From positions 1-9,343 of the forward strand of contig CAAEBN010000035.1 of NCBI GenBank assembly GCA_900754075.1: DNA of 9,343 bases, given 5' to 3'. The DNA is from an uncultured Collinsella sp. Its GTDB lineage: Bacteria > Actinomycetota > Coriobacteriia > Coriobacteriales > Coriobacteriaceae. This document shows positions 1 to 7,156 of the stretch, in pieces; position 1 is the stretch's first letter; every line of letters starts with the position of its first letter. The notes beneath the pieces were generated by a model. That model did not search any database. It was not told where the DNA came from and saw nothing but the letters and a program-made list of their open reading frames with translations. A program made the position numbers and the translations under genes.

Positions 1-1
1 A

Positions 2-2038
2 GTAAAATCTCACTACTCGACCCAAAACAGCGGTTCATCATCGCTCAACGGCCCCGAACGTTCCTGGCTCAAAGCAAATGACAACACCATCACGCTCGGC
101 TACATTACGGGCAAACTCCCCTACTGCAACGAAGACGAAGACGGCGAAATGGAAGGCTCGCTCGCATCGCTTGCGACGACGCTGCATGATAAATTTGGCA
201 TTACGGTCAAAACCGTCGCCTTTGATAGCTACAAGATGATGTCAAAGGCCCTGTCAGAGGGAAGCATAGACGTTGCGCTGCCGGCATACCGAGATTACTG
301 GTTTGCCGAGCAATCAGGCGTTGTGCAGTCGGTATCGTTGGGGACCATGTCCCTCACCGCCATCCACACCGGCAGTAACCTGAACAAAGACCTTCAGAAC
401 ATCGCCTGCACCAAATCATCGTTTGTCAACAAAAATGCACTTGAAAGTCTGTTCCCCACAGCGACCGTAACCGAATACCAATCCGACGATGAAGCGTTCG
501 ACGCCCTCAGGAAGGGAACGGCGCACTGCATCGTCGCTCCCAGTTCACGCGTAAAAACCATCGGTGACCGTTATGATCTCGAGGACTGCGAGACGGTCGA
601 GCTCCCTGACACCTGTGACCTCGCGTGCTTGATGTCGCGCGGAAAGCCCGAGCTGCTGGGAATCATCAACAAGGGCATCATCAATGCCGGAGAATCGCTC
701 TCCGCAAGCGATTACTCCTCCACGTCGTACACGGCCCAGGAATCCAACACGCTTCAATTCCTTTATCGCAACCGTACCGCCATTGCCGCTACCCTCATCG
801 GTATGTTGTCGGTCGGCATCGTCCTGCTCATCTGGGCACTCGTGCGCGCTCGAACCGAGCGCAAAAAAGCCGATGCTGCCAACGCCGCCAAGACGGCATT
901 CCTCACGCGCATGAGCCACGACATCCGTACGCCGCTCAACGGTATCCTGGGCCTTATCGAGATCGAGGAATTGAAGGAAGGCGATATGCAAGTCGCCCGC
1001 GAGAGCCGTGCCAAGGCGCGCGTTGCCGCCAATCATCTGCTCTCGCTGATCAACGACATCCTCGAAATGGGCAAAATCGAAGACCGCAAACTAACACTGG
1101 AACATGCGCCTTTTAACCTCAAAGAGCTCTGTGACGATACGCTGGTGCTGTGCAAGCTCCGCGCATCCGCTAACGGCATTACAATGCAGGACAATAGTCT
1201 GCCGTACGCCACGGGGCCATGCATGATCGGCAGTCCCACCCATATCCGACAGATCATGATCAACCTGTTAGACAACAGCATTAAGTACAACAAGCACGGC
1301 GGCTCCGTCACCTTTAGCTCACAGACCAAGCCGCTCGATAACGGGCGCGCGCTCTTTTGCTTTAGCGTTTCGGATACCGGCATTGGCATGGCTCCCGAGT
1401 TTTTAAAGCATATCTATGAGCCGTTTGCCCAAGAAGGTGACGATGCGCGCAGCAAGTTCCAAGGAACCGGCATGGGCATGCCAATCGTCAAATCGCTTAT
1501 TGAACTGATGGGCGGTACGATTGAGATTTCGAGTGAGGTTGGCGTGGGGAGTACGTTCAACATCCAGATTCCGCTCGATATCGACAAGAACCCCCAGGCG
1601 CGGGCGGATACGGTCGAGATGGCGCTCGACTGCTCGCTCGCCGACATGAACGTACTGCTCGCCGAAGACAACGAATTGAATGCCGAGATTGCCCAGACGC
1701 TGCTAGAATCCGAGGGCATCGTGGTCACCCGCGCCGCCAACGGCAACGAGGTCGTCGATCTGTACCTGTCGCATCCCGCCGGCAGCTTCGATGCGATCCT
1801 GATGGACATTATGATGCCGGGCATGGACGGCTATGAGGCAACCCGCGCGATTCGTCTGAGCGAGAAGGTCGATGCAGCCGATATCCCCATCATCGCGCTC
1901 ACCGCCAATGCCTTTGCCGAGGACGCCAAGGCGGCACACGATGCCGGCATGAACGCCCATCTGTCCAAACCGCTCGACTTTAACAAGCTCAAAAACATAC
2001 TCGCCCGCATCAAGAAAAACGGATCCGTTTCGCTATAG
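2..2038 (+). CDS. Hybrid sensor histidine kinase with extracellular solute-binding domain (5' end cut by window edge)
   Basis: Membrane-bound hybrid kinase expected to sense an extracytoplasmic ligand and pass phosphate from a histidine to its own C-terminal receiver. The frame is open to the window edge, so the Met at 149 is internal and not the start. Domains in order: a linker reading ERSWLKAND, then a periplasmic-binding (SBP_bac_3-like) domain opening with TITLGYITGKLPYC (about nt 86-720); a membrane helix at about nt 776-844; HisKA with MSHDIRTPLNGI (phospho-acceptor His codon 917-919); HATPase_c with N-box LLDNSIKYN, G1 box DTGIGM (from 1373) and G2 box GTGMGM; a receiver from 1646 with acidic pair ED, phospho-acceptor Asp codon 1805-1807 in LMDIMMPGMDG, and Lys codon 1967-1969 in HLSKP. 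No PAS or HPt domain is seen. The solute-binding part lacks the usual T-x-R ligand motif, so its ligand may be atypical. It may be co-transcribed with the flavoprotein gene 40 bases downstream. Kinase assignment is secure; the ligand is unknown. Confidence 0.93.
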   Translation, partial: VKSHYSTQNSGSSSLNGPERSWLKANDNTITLGYITGKLPYCNEDEDGEMEGSLASLATTLHDKFGITVKTVAFDSYKMMSKALSEGSIDVALPAYRDYWFAEQSGVVQSVSLGTMSLTAIHTGSNLNKDLQNIACTKSSFVNKNALESLFPTATVTEYQSDDEAFDALRKGTAHCIVAPSSRVKTIGDRYDLEDCETVELPDTCDLACLMSRGKPELLGIINKGIINAGESLSASDYSSTSYTAQESNTLQFLYRNRTAIAATLIGMLSVGIVLLIWALVRARTERKKADAANAAKTAFLTRMSHDIRTPLNGILGLIEIEELKEGDMQVARESRAKARVAANHLLSLINDILEMGKIEDRKLTLEHAPFNLKELCDDTLVLCKLRASANGITMQDNSLPYATGPCMIGSPTHIRQIMINLLDNSIKYNKHGGSVTFSSQTKPLDNGRALFCFSVSDTGIGMAPEFLKHIYEPFAQEGDDARSKFQGTGMGMPIVKSLIELMGGTIEISSEVGVGSTFNIQIPLDIDKNPQARADTVEMALDCSLADMNVLLAEDNELNAEIAQTLLESEGIVVTRAANGNEVVDLYLSHPAGSFDAILMDIMMPGMDGYEATRAIRLSEKVDAADIPIIALTANAFAEDAKAAHDAGMNAHLSKPLDFNKLKNILARIKKNGSVSL

Positions 2039-2078
2039 TTTTTGCAGCAACCACGCACGACCAGAAAGGAAGCCAACG

Positions 2079-2558
2079 ATGTTTAGGCCCTTACGTCGAA
2101 AGAAACGCGCCATCACCGACGAGGAAGCGCGCAAACTGCTCGCCACCTGCAAGCGCGGCGTCTTTGCCGTCAACGGCGACGATGGCTACCCGTACGCCAT
2201 TCCCGTCAACTACTTCTTTGACGCCGAGCACGACAAGATTTATTTCCATGGCGCCAAGGCTGGCCACAAGGTCGACGCACTCAAGCGCGATGACAAGGTC
2301 TGCTTTACCGTTTACGGCAACGAGTGGTACAAGGACGGTGACTGGGCTCCCTACGTTATGAGTACCGTCGTCTTTGGCCGTTGTCGCCTGGCGAATGACA
2401 CCCCCGCGTTTATCGAGGACAAAGTCCGCCAGCTCGCCCTTAAGTACTACCCTTCCGCCGAAGAAGTCGAAGAGGAAATCGCCAAGGACATTAAGGGCGT
2501 CCAGCTCTACGAGATTACGATTGAGCATCTTTGCGGCAAGCAGATTCAGGAAAAGTAA
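2079..2558 (+). CDS. Pyridoxamine 5'-phosphate oxidase-family (NimA-like) flavin-binding protein
   Basis: A 159-residue cytosolic protein of the split-barrel FMN-binding fold. Family members include PNPOx-like oxidoreductases and the NimA 5-nitroimidazole reductases. Visible hallmarks are the N-terminal helix with ITDEEARKLL, the strand GVFAVNGDDGYPYAIPVNY (residues 27-45), and the flavin-phosphate-type segment KIYFHGAKAGHKVDAL (53-68), followed by KVCFTVYG (73-80). Length fits single-domain members; there is no signal peptide. The ATG is chosen because AGAAAGGAAG lies about 7 bases upstream. The substrate cannot be read from sequence: a general flavin or F420-independent reductase role is as likely as nitroimidazole detoxification, so no gene symbol is given. 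The gene follows the hybrid kinase by 40 bases on the same strand, which permits an operon. It is closed by the hairpin at 2586-2625. Confidence 0.87.
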   Translation: MFRPLRRKKRAITDEEARKLLATCKRGVFAVNGDDGYPYAIPVNYFFDAEHDKIYFHGAKAGHKVDALKRDDKVCFTVYGNEWYKDGDWAPYVMSTVVFGRCRLANDTPAFIEDKVRQLALKYYPSAEEVEEEIAKDIKGVQLYEITIEHLCGKQIQEK

Positions 2559-2585
2559 GTCCCTCAACGGGCCTCATCAATAGCA

Positions 2586-2625
2586 ATATGGCCCGGTTCC
2601 AACCCACCTTGGAACCGGGCCATAT
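2586..2625. terminator. Perfect 17-bp hairpin between convergent genes, probable bidirectional terminator
   Basis: Arms 2586-2602 and 2609-2625 are exact reverse complements around a 6-base loop CCCACC. The stem core is GGCCCGGTTCC. It sits 27 bases after the flavoprotein stop and only 2 bases beyond the stop of the opposing kinase gene, so it can serve both transcripts. Neither side carries a clear T-run, so intrinsic termination would be of the weak or U-less kind. Confidence 0.75.
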
Positions 2626-2627
2626 GC

Positions 2628-4820
2628 TTATGAAGCGTCGGCGGCAATGTGCGCTAGTGCCTCGACGAGCTCTTGCGAGCTCACAGGCTTGCTCAGGTGC
2701 GCGTTCATGCCCGCCTCGCGCGAAAGCCTGCGGTCGTCGGCAAAGGCGTTGGCACTCACGGCGATAATCGGCGTGGTCGCGGCATCCTCGCGATCGAGCG
2801 CTCGAATCTGACGCGTGGCCTCAAGGCCATCGATGCCAGGCATCATGATGTCCATCAACACCACGTCGTACTCGTGCGGTGCGCTCGCGGCAAACGCCTC
2901 AACGGCAGACTCGCCATCCTTAGCATGCGTCACGACGGCACCGGCACGGCTGATCGTAAACTGCGCGATCTCGGCATTCAGATCGTTATCCTCTACGAGC
3001 AAAACGCGCAAGCCCTGGAGCGCATCGCCATCGCCCGCATCCGCGCGAACTGCCTGAGGAATCTCGGAGCGCTTGCATTTCTCGAACGGCAGGCGGATGG
3101 TAAACGTCGTCCCCTGCCCCAAGACGCTCGTAAAGCTCATGGTTCCGCCCATAAGCTCGACCAGCTGTTTTGCGATAGGCGCGCCCAGGCCAGTTCCCGA
3201 TGAAGCGCCTTCCACCTGTTGCTCCTCGCGGCAAAACGGCTCGTAGAGGTGCTGTTGGAACTCCTCGCTCATGCCAATGCCGTTGTCGGCGATCGTGTAT
3301 TCATAGACGGAAACGCCATCCGCTGGCTCCACCTCGCGGCACACCAGGCGAACATAGCCGCCCTGGCGGTTGTACTTGACGGCATTGCCGGCAATATTGA
3401 GCAACAAGCGCTTGAGGTGCGTCACGCTCACCCGCGCATAGGGATGATTAAGCGTCTGCTGGTCGCAGATAATTGTCACCAGACGCTCCTCGGCCTGGCG
3501 CTCCAGAATATCGCGCACTTCACAGTTGAGGGCCACCAAATTTATGGGCACGAGGTTCAGGTCGACCTGCCCGCTCTCCAGGCGACTCATATCGAGTGCC
3601 TCGTTGGCAAGGTCGAGCAGCAGTCCCGATGCCGTCCAGATTTTCGAGCGGCACTCGGCCTGCCTTTGCAGATCGTCCGCATTGGCATCGCCGACCTCGA
3701 CCATGCCGCGAATGCCGTTGATGGGCGTGCGCAGATCGTGGCTCATGCGACGCAGAAACTCCGTCTTTGCCGAGTTGGCAGACGAGGCCTCACGCGCCGC
3801 CTTTGCCAGTCTGTCGCCATAGTCGCGCTCCTGCTGCAGCAAGTCCGTCAAACGTCGACGATCAGCGCGGCGACGCACCGTCACAACAACGGCTATAACA
3901 CCGCTGTAGAGCGCCAGCACGCCGGCAGTAACAGCCGCGACAACCTCAAAGTAACGCCGCGCCGAGGCATAGGTGTACACATAGAATTTGTGCGCTTTTC
4001 CAAATGTGCCCAAATACCACTCGCCGTCGGCGTTAATCAATTTGACCTTACCAGCCAGGCATCGATCCTTAATACCGTCGACAATGAAGACGTCCGTCGC
4101 AGGCAAATCGAATACGCCCAATACGGTGGGTTCAACGGCATTGGTCGCAACGACCTTGCCGTCGCTTTCGATCACGATATTGCCGCTATCGATGGTTTCA
4201 TAGCCATCAAGCAAGCTCTGCAGTTTGAGCGTATTGCTTGCAACCGCCTTCGCGCTCTGATGCCTTACCGCGATAACGATACCCTCGCCATCTTGCCGGG
4301 TCACGCAACCAATGTCTGCGACTGAATCATCCGCAAGCGTGATGCGGGCGGTATAGGACTTAAGCGGATGAGTTGCCACCTCCAGCACGGGTGATTCTTT
4401 GAGATACGTAGCGAGTGACCCGTAGCCCACATCGCCCGTCGAGGACTCGGACACCAAATTGCCCGATGCGTCCGTCACGATCAGCGCGCTTACGTTGAAC
4501 TGGTCGGCATATTGCTCCAGCATGGCGCTATCCACCGAACCGTCGCGCTCCATATCGCGAGCAGCCTCTCCGGCGATCTCCATAACGCGAATCAGGTTTT
4601 TGGTCGTATAGGCGCTGTTGAATGCATCGTAGGAAAGGCTCTGCGTCGCCACGTAATCGACAACGTCGGCAAAGCGCTGCTCGGCTTGGGCCGTCATGTA
4701 ACCGTAGCTCATCATGCCGGCAGCAACCGAGAGCGCTATCCCCAGCAGAGCGACAAGAAGCCATGCCCCTGCCGAACGATTGTCCCGCTCCTGAGCGGCG
4801 TGGTCGGGCGCATCGATCAT
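2628..4820 (-). CDS. Hybrid sensor histidine kinase with Cache-like extracellular sensor and C-terminal receiver
   Basis: A complete 730-residue inner-membrane hybrid kinase. The N-terminal helix (about residues 20-42) and second helix (292-314) bracket a roughly 250-residue extracellular region. This region resembles bacterial Cache-type sensors (QYADQFNVSALIVTDASGNLV at 103-123, repeated small PAS-like strands). HisKA has MSHDLRTPINGI with phospho-acceptor His361. HATPase_c has LLLNIAGNAVKYN (472-484), G1 DNGIGM (512-517) and G2 GTGLGAP (542-548). The receiver starts at about 604, with E610/D611, phospho-acceptor D657 in LMDIMMPGIDG, S689 and K711 in HLSKP. There is no HPt. The start ATG overlaps the TGA of the upstream solute-binding lipoprotein gene (ATGA), with GGAGGG 6 bases ahead, so the two are translationally coupled. 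The lipoprotein probably feeds ligand information to this kinase, but that is inference. The receiver strongly resembles that of the kinase at 2-2038, suggesting paralogy. Confidence 0.95.
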   Translation of the reverse strand: MIDAPDHAAQERDNRSAGAWLLVALLGIALSVAAGMMSYGYMTAQAEQRFADVVDYVATQSLSYDAFNSAYTTKNLIRVMEIAGEAARDMERDGSVDSAMLEQYADQFNVSALIVTDASGNLVSESSTGDVGYGSLATYLKESPVLEVATHPLKSYTARITLADDSVADIGCVTRQDGEGIVIAVRHQSAKAVASNTLKLQSLLDGYETIDSGNIVIESDGKVVATNAVEPTVLGVFDLPATDVFIVDGIKDRCLAGKVKLINADGEWYLGTFGKAHKFYVYTYASARRYFEVVAAVTAGVLALYSGVIAVVVTVRRRADRRRLTDLLQQERDYGDRLAKAAREASSANSAKTEFLRRMSHDLRTPINGIRGMVEVGDANADDLQRQAECRSKIWTASGLLLDLANEALDMSRLESGQVDLNLVPINLVALNCEVRDILERQAEERLVTIICDQQTLNHPYARVSVTHLKRLLLNIAGNAVKYNRQGGYVRLVCREVEPADGVSVYEYTIADNGIGMSEEFQQHLYEPFCREEQQVEGASSGTGLGAPIAKQLVELMGGTMSFTSVLGQGTTFTIRLPFEKCKRSEIPQAVRADAGDGDALQGLRVLLVEDNDLNAEIAQFTISRAGAVVTHAKDGESAVEAFAASAPHEYDVVLMDIMMPGIDGLEATRQIRALDREDAATTPIIAVSANAFADDRRLSREAGMNAHLSKPVSSQELVEALAHIAADAS

Positions 4821-4832
4821 GACAGGCCCTCC
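4817..4832 (-). promoter_or_regulatory. ATGA stop/start overlap with Shine-Dalgarno (translational coupling)
   Basis: On the - strand the lipoprotein TGA (4819-4817) shares bases with the kinase ATG (4820-4818). GGAGGG (4832-4827) lies 6 bases upstream of that ATG, inside the last codons of the lipoprotein. This arrangement favours co-translation and matched amounts of the two proteins. Confidence 0.85.
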
Positions 4833-5686
4833 ACATTCAAAAATGGTGAAGGGTCATCAAAGTACTTTGACACCAGGCGTTCCATGGTGCCATCGGCAAG
4901 CATTTCTTGGTAGGCATGAGTGAGCTTGACGTCGATGCCGCGCGTATCGTTGATATCGAAAGCGGTGCCCAAACCAACCTCTAGCAGCGGCTCATCCAAA
5001 ATTCGATACGTTACGCCATAGTCTTTTTCGTAGGTAAGCAGCAAGGACTCATGCGCGGCGATGGCGTCGACCAGGCCCTCGACGAGCGCCGGGTTCAGGC
5101 ACGAACGGTCCGAAAAGCAATAGAGTTCCTTGATCTGCGGAACGTTTTCATTTGTGCGATTGAGCAAAATGCCCTCGAGCTTGGTGGTGGACTGAACCGC
5201 CACGATCTTATCCTCAAGATCGGCAAGCGTGTAGATATCGCTCTCGGGATCGACCGCGACCACCTGACGGCTCGCAAGGTACGGGCCAGCCCAACGATAC
5301 TCGTTTTCGCGACCCGTCATGCTAAAGCTGCCCATGACACAATCGAGCTCGCCGTTCGCCAGCAGTTCTTTCTTCTTTTCCCAATCGATCAGCTGGTATT
5401 TTGGCTTGTAACCAATGCGGGCCAAAGCCTCGGTTAATATCTCGACGTCCAGGCCAACGATATCGCCGTACTCGTCGGCATACACAAACGGTGGATAGAG
5501 GTCGCTGCCGACGTTGAGCGTCTTAAGATTGTCGTCCTTGACCTGCGAGGCTTCCAGACCTTTTGATGCAGACGTCGAGGCTTCGTCATTCGACCCAGAG
5601 CAGCCAGCTATCGCTACGACAAAAGCACTCACCACTGCAAGCGCAACGAACAACGATATGGCAACCGAGCGACGGGGTCTTTTCAT
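4817..5686 (-). CDS. Solute-binding lipoprotein, amino-acid type (SBP_bac_3 family)
   Basis: A 289-residue exported lipoprotein. The signal peptide MKRPRRSVAI followed by a hydrophobic run ends in lipobox IAGC, making Cys29 the predicted lipidated residue. The mature part is a type-II periplasmic-binding fold: LNVGSDLYPPFVYADEYGDI (58-75 region), GLDVEILTEALARIGY (78-93), GELDCVMGSFSMTGRENEY (112-130) with the conserved ligand-carboxylate Arg125, and IVAVQSTTKLEG (161-172) at the second-lobe start. An upstream in-frame ATG at 5737 would add 17 residues. I reject it because it has no ribosome site, it precedes the predicted promoter -10 box, and it would spoil the signal peptide; the chosen ATG has GGAG 5 bases ahead. 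No ABC permease or ATPase gene accompanies it. Instead it is coupled by ATGA to a hybrid kinase, so a sensory rather than a transport role is favoured (inference). The ligand is probably an amino acid or similar small polar molecule. Confidence 0.92.
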   Translation of the reverse strand: MKRPRRSVAISLFVALAVVSAFVVAIAGCSGSNDEASTSASKGLEASQVKDDNLKTLNVGSDLYPPFVYADEYGDIVGLDVEILTEALARIGYKPKYQLIDWEKKKELLANGELDCVMGSFSMTGRENEYRWAGPYLASRQVVAVDPESDIYTLADLEDKIVAVQSTTKLEGILLNRTNENVPQIKELYCFSDRSCLNPALVEGLVDAIAAHESLLLTYEKDYGVTYRILDEPLLEVGLGTAFDINDTRGIDVKLTHAYQEMLADGTMERLVSKYFDDPSPFLNVEGLS

Positions 5687-5727
5687 CGAGCTCCAGACGA
5701 TCCTGTTTAAAGACTGAAATGCTAAAA

Positions 5728-5736
5728 ATAATAGCA
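5728..5736 (-). promoter_or_regulatory. Extended -10 promoter for the lipoprotein-kinase operon
   Basis: The - strand reads TGC-TATTAT, an extended -10 element in an A/T-rich patch that stands out in this G+C-rich DNA. It predicts a transcript start near 5721 and a 5' leader of about 35 bases. No good -35 hexamer is found 16-18 bases upstream, which is tolerable for an extended -10. Not verified by mapping. Confidence 0.5.
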
Positions 5737-5777
5737 AATGAAACCACTCGAGCGCCCAATGGTTACAGACGCATTAC

Positions 5778-5819
5778 CATGCGGGGCCTTCTAGCCGACT
5801 TGGCAGAAGGCCCCGCATG
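5778..5819 (-). terminator. Perfect 15-bp hairpin after the C-S lyase gene
   Basis: Arms 5778-5792 and 5805-5819 are exact reverse complements (core GCGGGGCC). Three more pairs (5794-5796 with 5802-5804) inside the loop leave a 5-base apex and one bulged A. It begins 11 bases past the lyase TAA and lies upstream of the promoter for the next gene, so it insulates the two - strand units. No T-run follows the stem. Confidence 0.75.
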
Positions 5820-5829
5820 CAGCGCACAC

Positions 5830-7044
5830 TTACCGTGCATTAAAAACGTAGCGGTCTAGGCGGTCGCACGCCTCCCTTACGCGCGAAAGCGGCAGCGCCA
5901 GATTCACGCGAATGTGGCAGGGTCCGTGGAACGGACGGCCATCCTGGTAGCCAACGCCCACGCGGGCACCCTCATCGAGCAACCACTGAATATCGCGGCC
6001 ATGCTCGCGGCACCACTCGGTGCAGTCCAGAAACACCATGTACGTGCCCTGCGGACGCGAATAGGACACGCCCTCAAAATGCTCGTCCACGTAATTGCAG
6101 AAGTACTCGATATTGCCGGCAAGCACCTGATTGAGCTCGTCCACCCACTCATAGCCCTGCGGCTGGTAGGCACCGATAAGCGCATGCATGGAGAGGACAT
6201 TCATCTCGTTGTAGTGAGTCTTGTTGGACACGGCGCACACGCGGTCGCGCAGCGTCTCGTTATAGATGATGTGATAGCTGCCGACCAGACCCGCCAGGTT
6301 AAACGTCTTGCTCGGCGCATAGAGGGCAACCGTGCGCATGCGGGCATCCTCGCTCACCGACTGCGTCGGGATATGCTTGTGCCCCGGCAGGATGATATCG
6401 GACCAGATCTCGTCCGAGATCACCACGCAATCGTGCTGGCGATAAATGTCCATGGCACGCTCAATCTCGTCACGCTCCCACACGCGGCCGCAGGGATTGT
6501 GCGGCGAGCAGAACACCGCGGCATGGATGTGGTTTTGGGCGAGTTTGCACTCCATGTCCTCAAAGTCCATGCGCCACACGCCCTGGTCGTCGAGCTTAAG
6601 TGGGCTGTGGACAATACGATAACCCGCGGCTTCGATAGACTTGGTAAAACCAATGTAGGTGGGACTGTGGACCAGCACCGCATCGCCCGGCTGGACATAC
6701 GCGCGCAACGTGGACACGACACCGCCCAGCACGCCGTTTTCGTAACCGATATGTTCAGGGCGCAGACCCTCGACGCCATTGCGGCGACTCTGCCATTCGA
6801 TGATGCGGTCAAAGTACTCAGGGCGCGGGTCAAAGTAGCCAAACATGGGATGCTGGGCACGCTGAATGATGTGCTCCTGGACCGTGGGCACCGTGGCAAA
6901 GTTCATATCCGCCACCCACATGGGGATGCGGTCGAAGCCCTCGTCGGGTGCGTTCGGAGCCATGTCGGGGATCTCGCCCCAGGAGTCAACGGCGATGGAG
7001 TCCATGCCGTGGCGGTCGATAAGCGAGCTAAAGTCGTATTTCAT
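5830..7044 (-). CDS. MalY/PatB family PLP-dependent C-S lyase (aminotransferase fold)
   Basis: A 404-residue cytosolic fold-type I PLP enzyme. Family members (MalY of E. coli, PatB of Bacillus) cleave cystathionine or cysteine-type C-S bonds to pyruvate, ammonia and a thiol. The sequence shows the family opening IPMWVADMNFATVPTV (40-55), Tyr129 in HSPTYIGF, Asn183 in CSPHNPCGRVW, Asp211 in ISDEIWSDI (pyridine-nitrogen partner), the Schiff-base Lys246 in APSKTFNLAG, and Arg379 in HIRVNLALP (carboxylate binding). Length and motif order match full-length members, and nothing is missing. The ATG has GGGAG 6 bases upstream. It lies 112 bases downstream of trmO on the same strand and could be read from the same transcript or from its own promoter, but I could not find a convincing one. 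A transaminase activity cannot be excluded, though the MWVADM and SDEIWSD signatures favour C-S lyase. The maltose-regulatory role of MalY should not be assumed here. Confidence 0.92.
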   Translation of the reverse strand: MKYDFSSLIDRHGMDSIAVDSWGEIPDMAPNAPDEGFDRIPMWVADMNFATVPTVQEHIIQRAQHPMFGYFDPRPEYFDRIIEWQSRRNGVEGLRPEHIGYENGVLGGVVSTLRAYVQPGDAVLVHSPTYIGFTKSIEAAGYRIVHSPLKLDDQGVWRMDFEDMECKLAQNHIHAAVFCSPHNPCGRVWERDEIERAMDIYRQHDCVVISDEIWSDIILPGHKHIPTQSVSEDARMRTVALYAPSKTFNLAGLVGSYHIIYNETLRDRVCAVSNKTHYNEMNVLSMHALIGAYQPQGYEWVDELNQVLAGNIEYFCNYVDEHFEGVSYSRPQGTYMVFLDCTEWCREHGRDIQWLLDEGARVGVGYQDGRPFHGPCHIRVNLALPLSRVREACDRLDRYVFNAR

Positions 7045-7156
7045 GCTGAGCTCCCGTGCAAAGTTGATTGTTTTGGTAGGCGTTATTGTCCACCAGCGTG
7101 GGCGGTTTTGGCGCGGGGTTTGGCGCTTAATTTGACGGGCGCGGACGAATGGCTGG

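Noticed and set aside
3219..4325. A 368-codon plus-strand frame opposite the second hybrid kinase
   Set aside because: Antisense shadow; the kinase on the other strand has every expected catalytic motif.
5687..5737. Upstream alternative start of the solute-binding lipoprotein
   Set aside because: No ribosome-binding site, it lies upstream of the predicted promoter -10 box, and it would put 17 extra residues before the lipoprotein signal peptide.
7100..7135. Repeated GGCGC blocks between trmO and the lyase gene as a terminator
   Set aside because: The blocks are mainly direct repeats; the possible stem is only about 4 bp.
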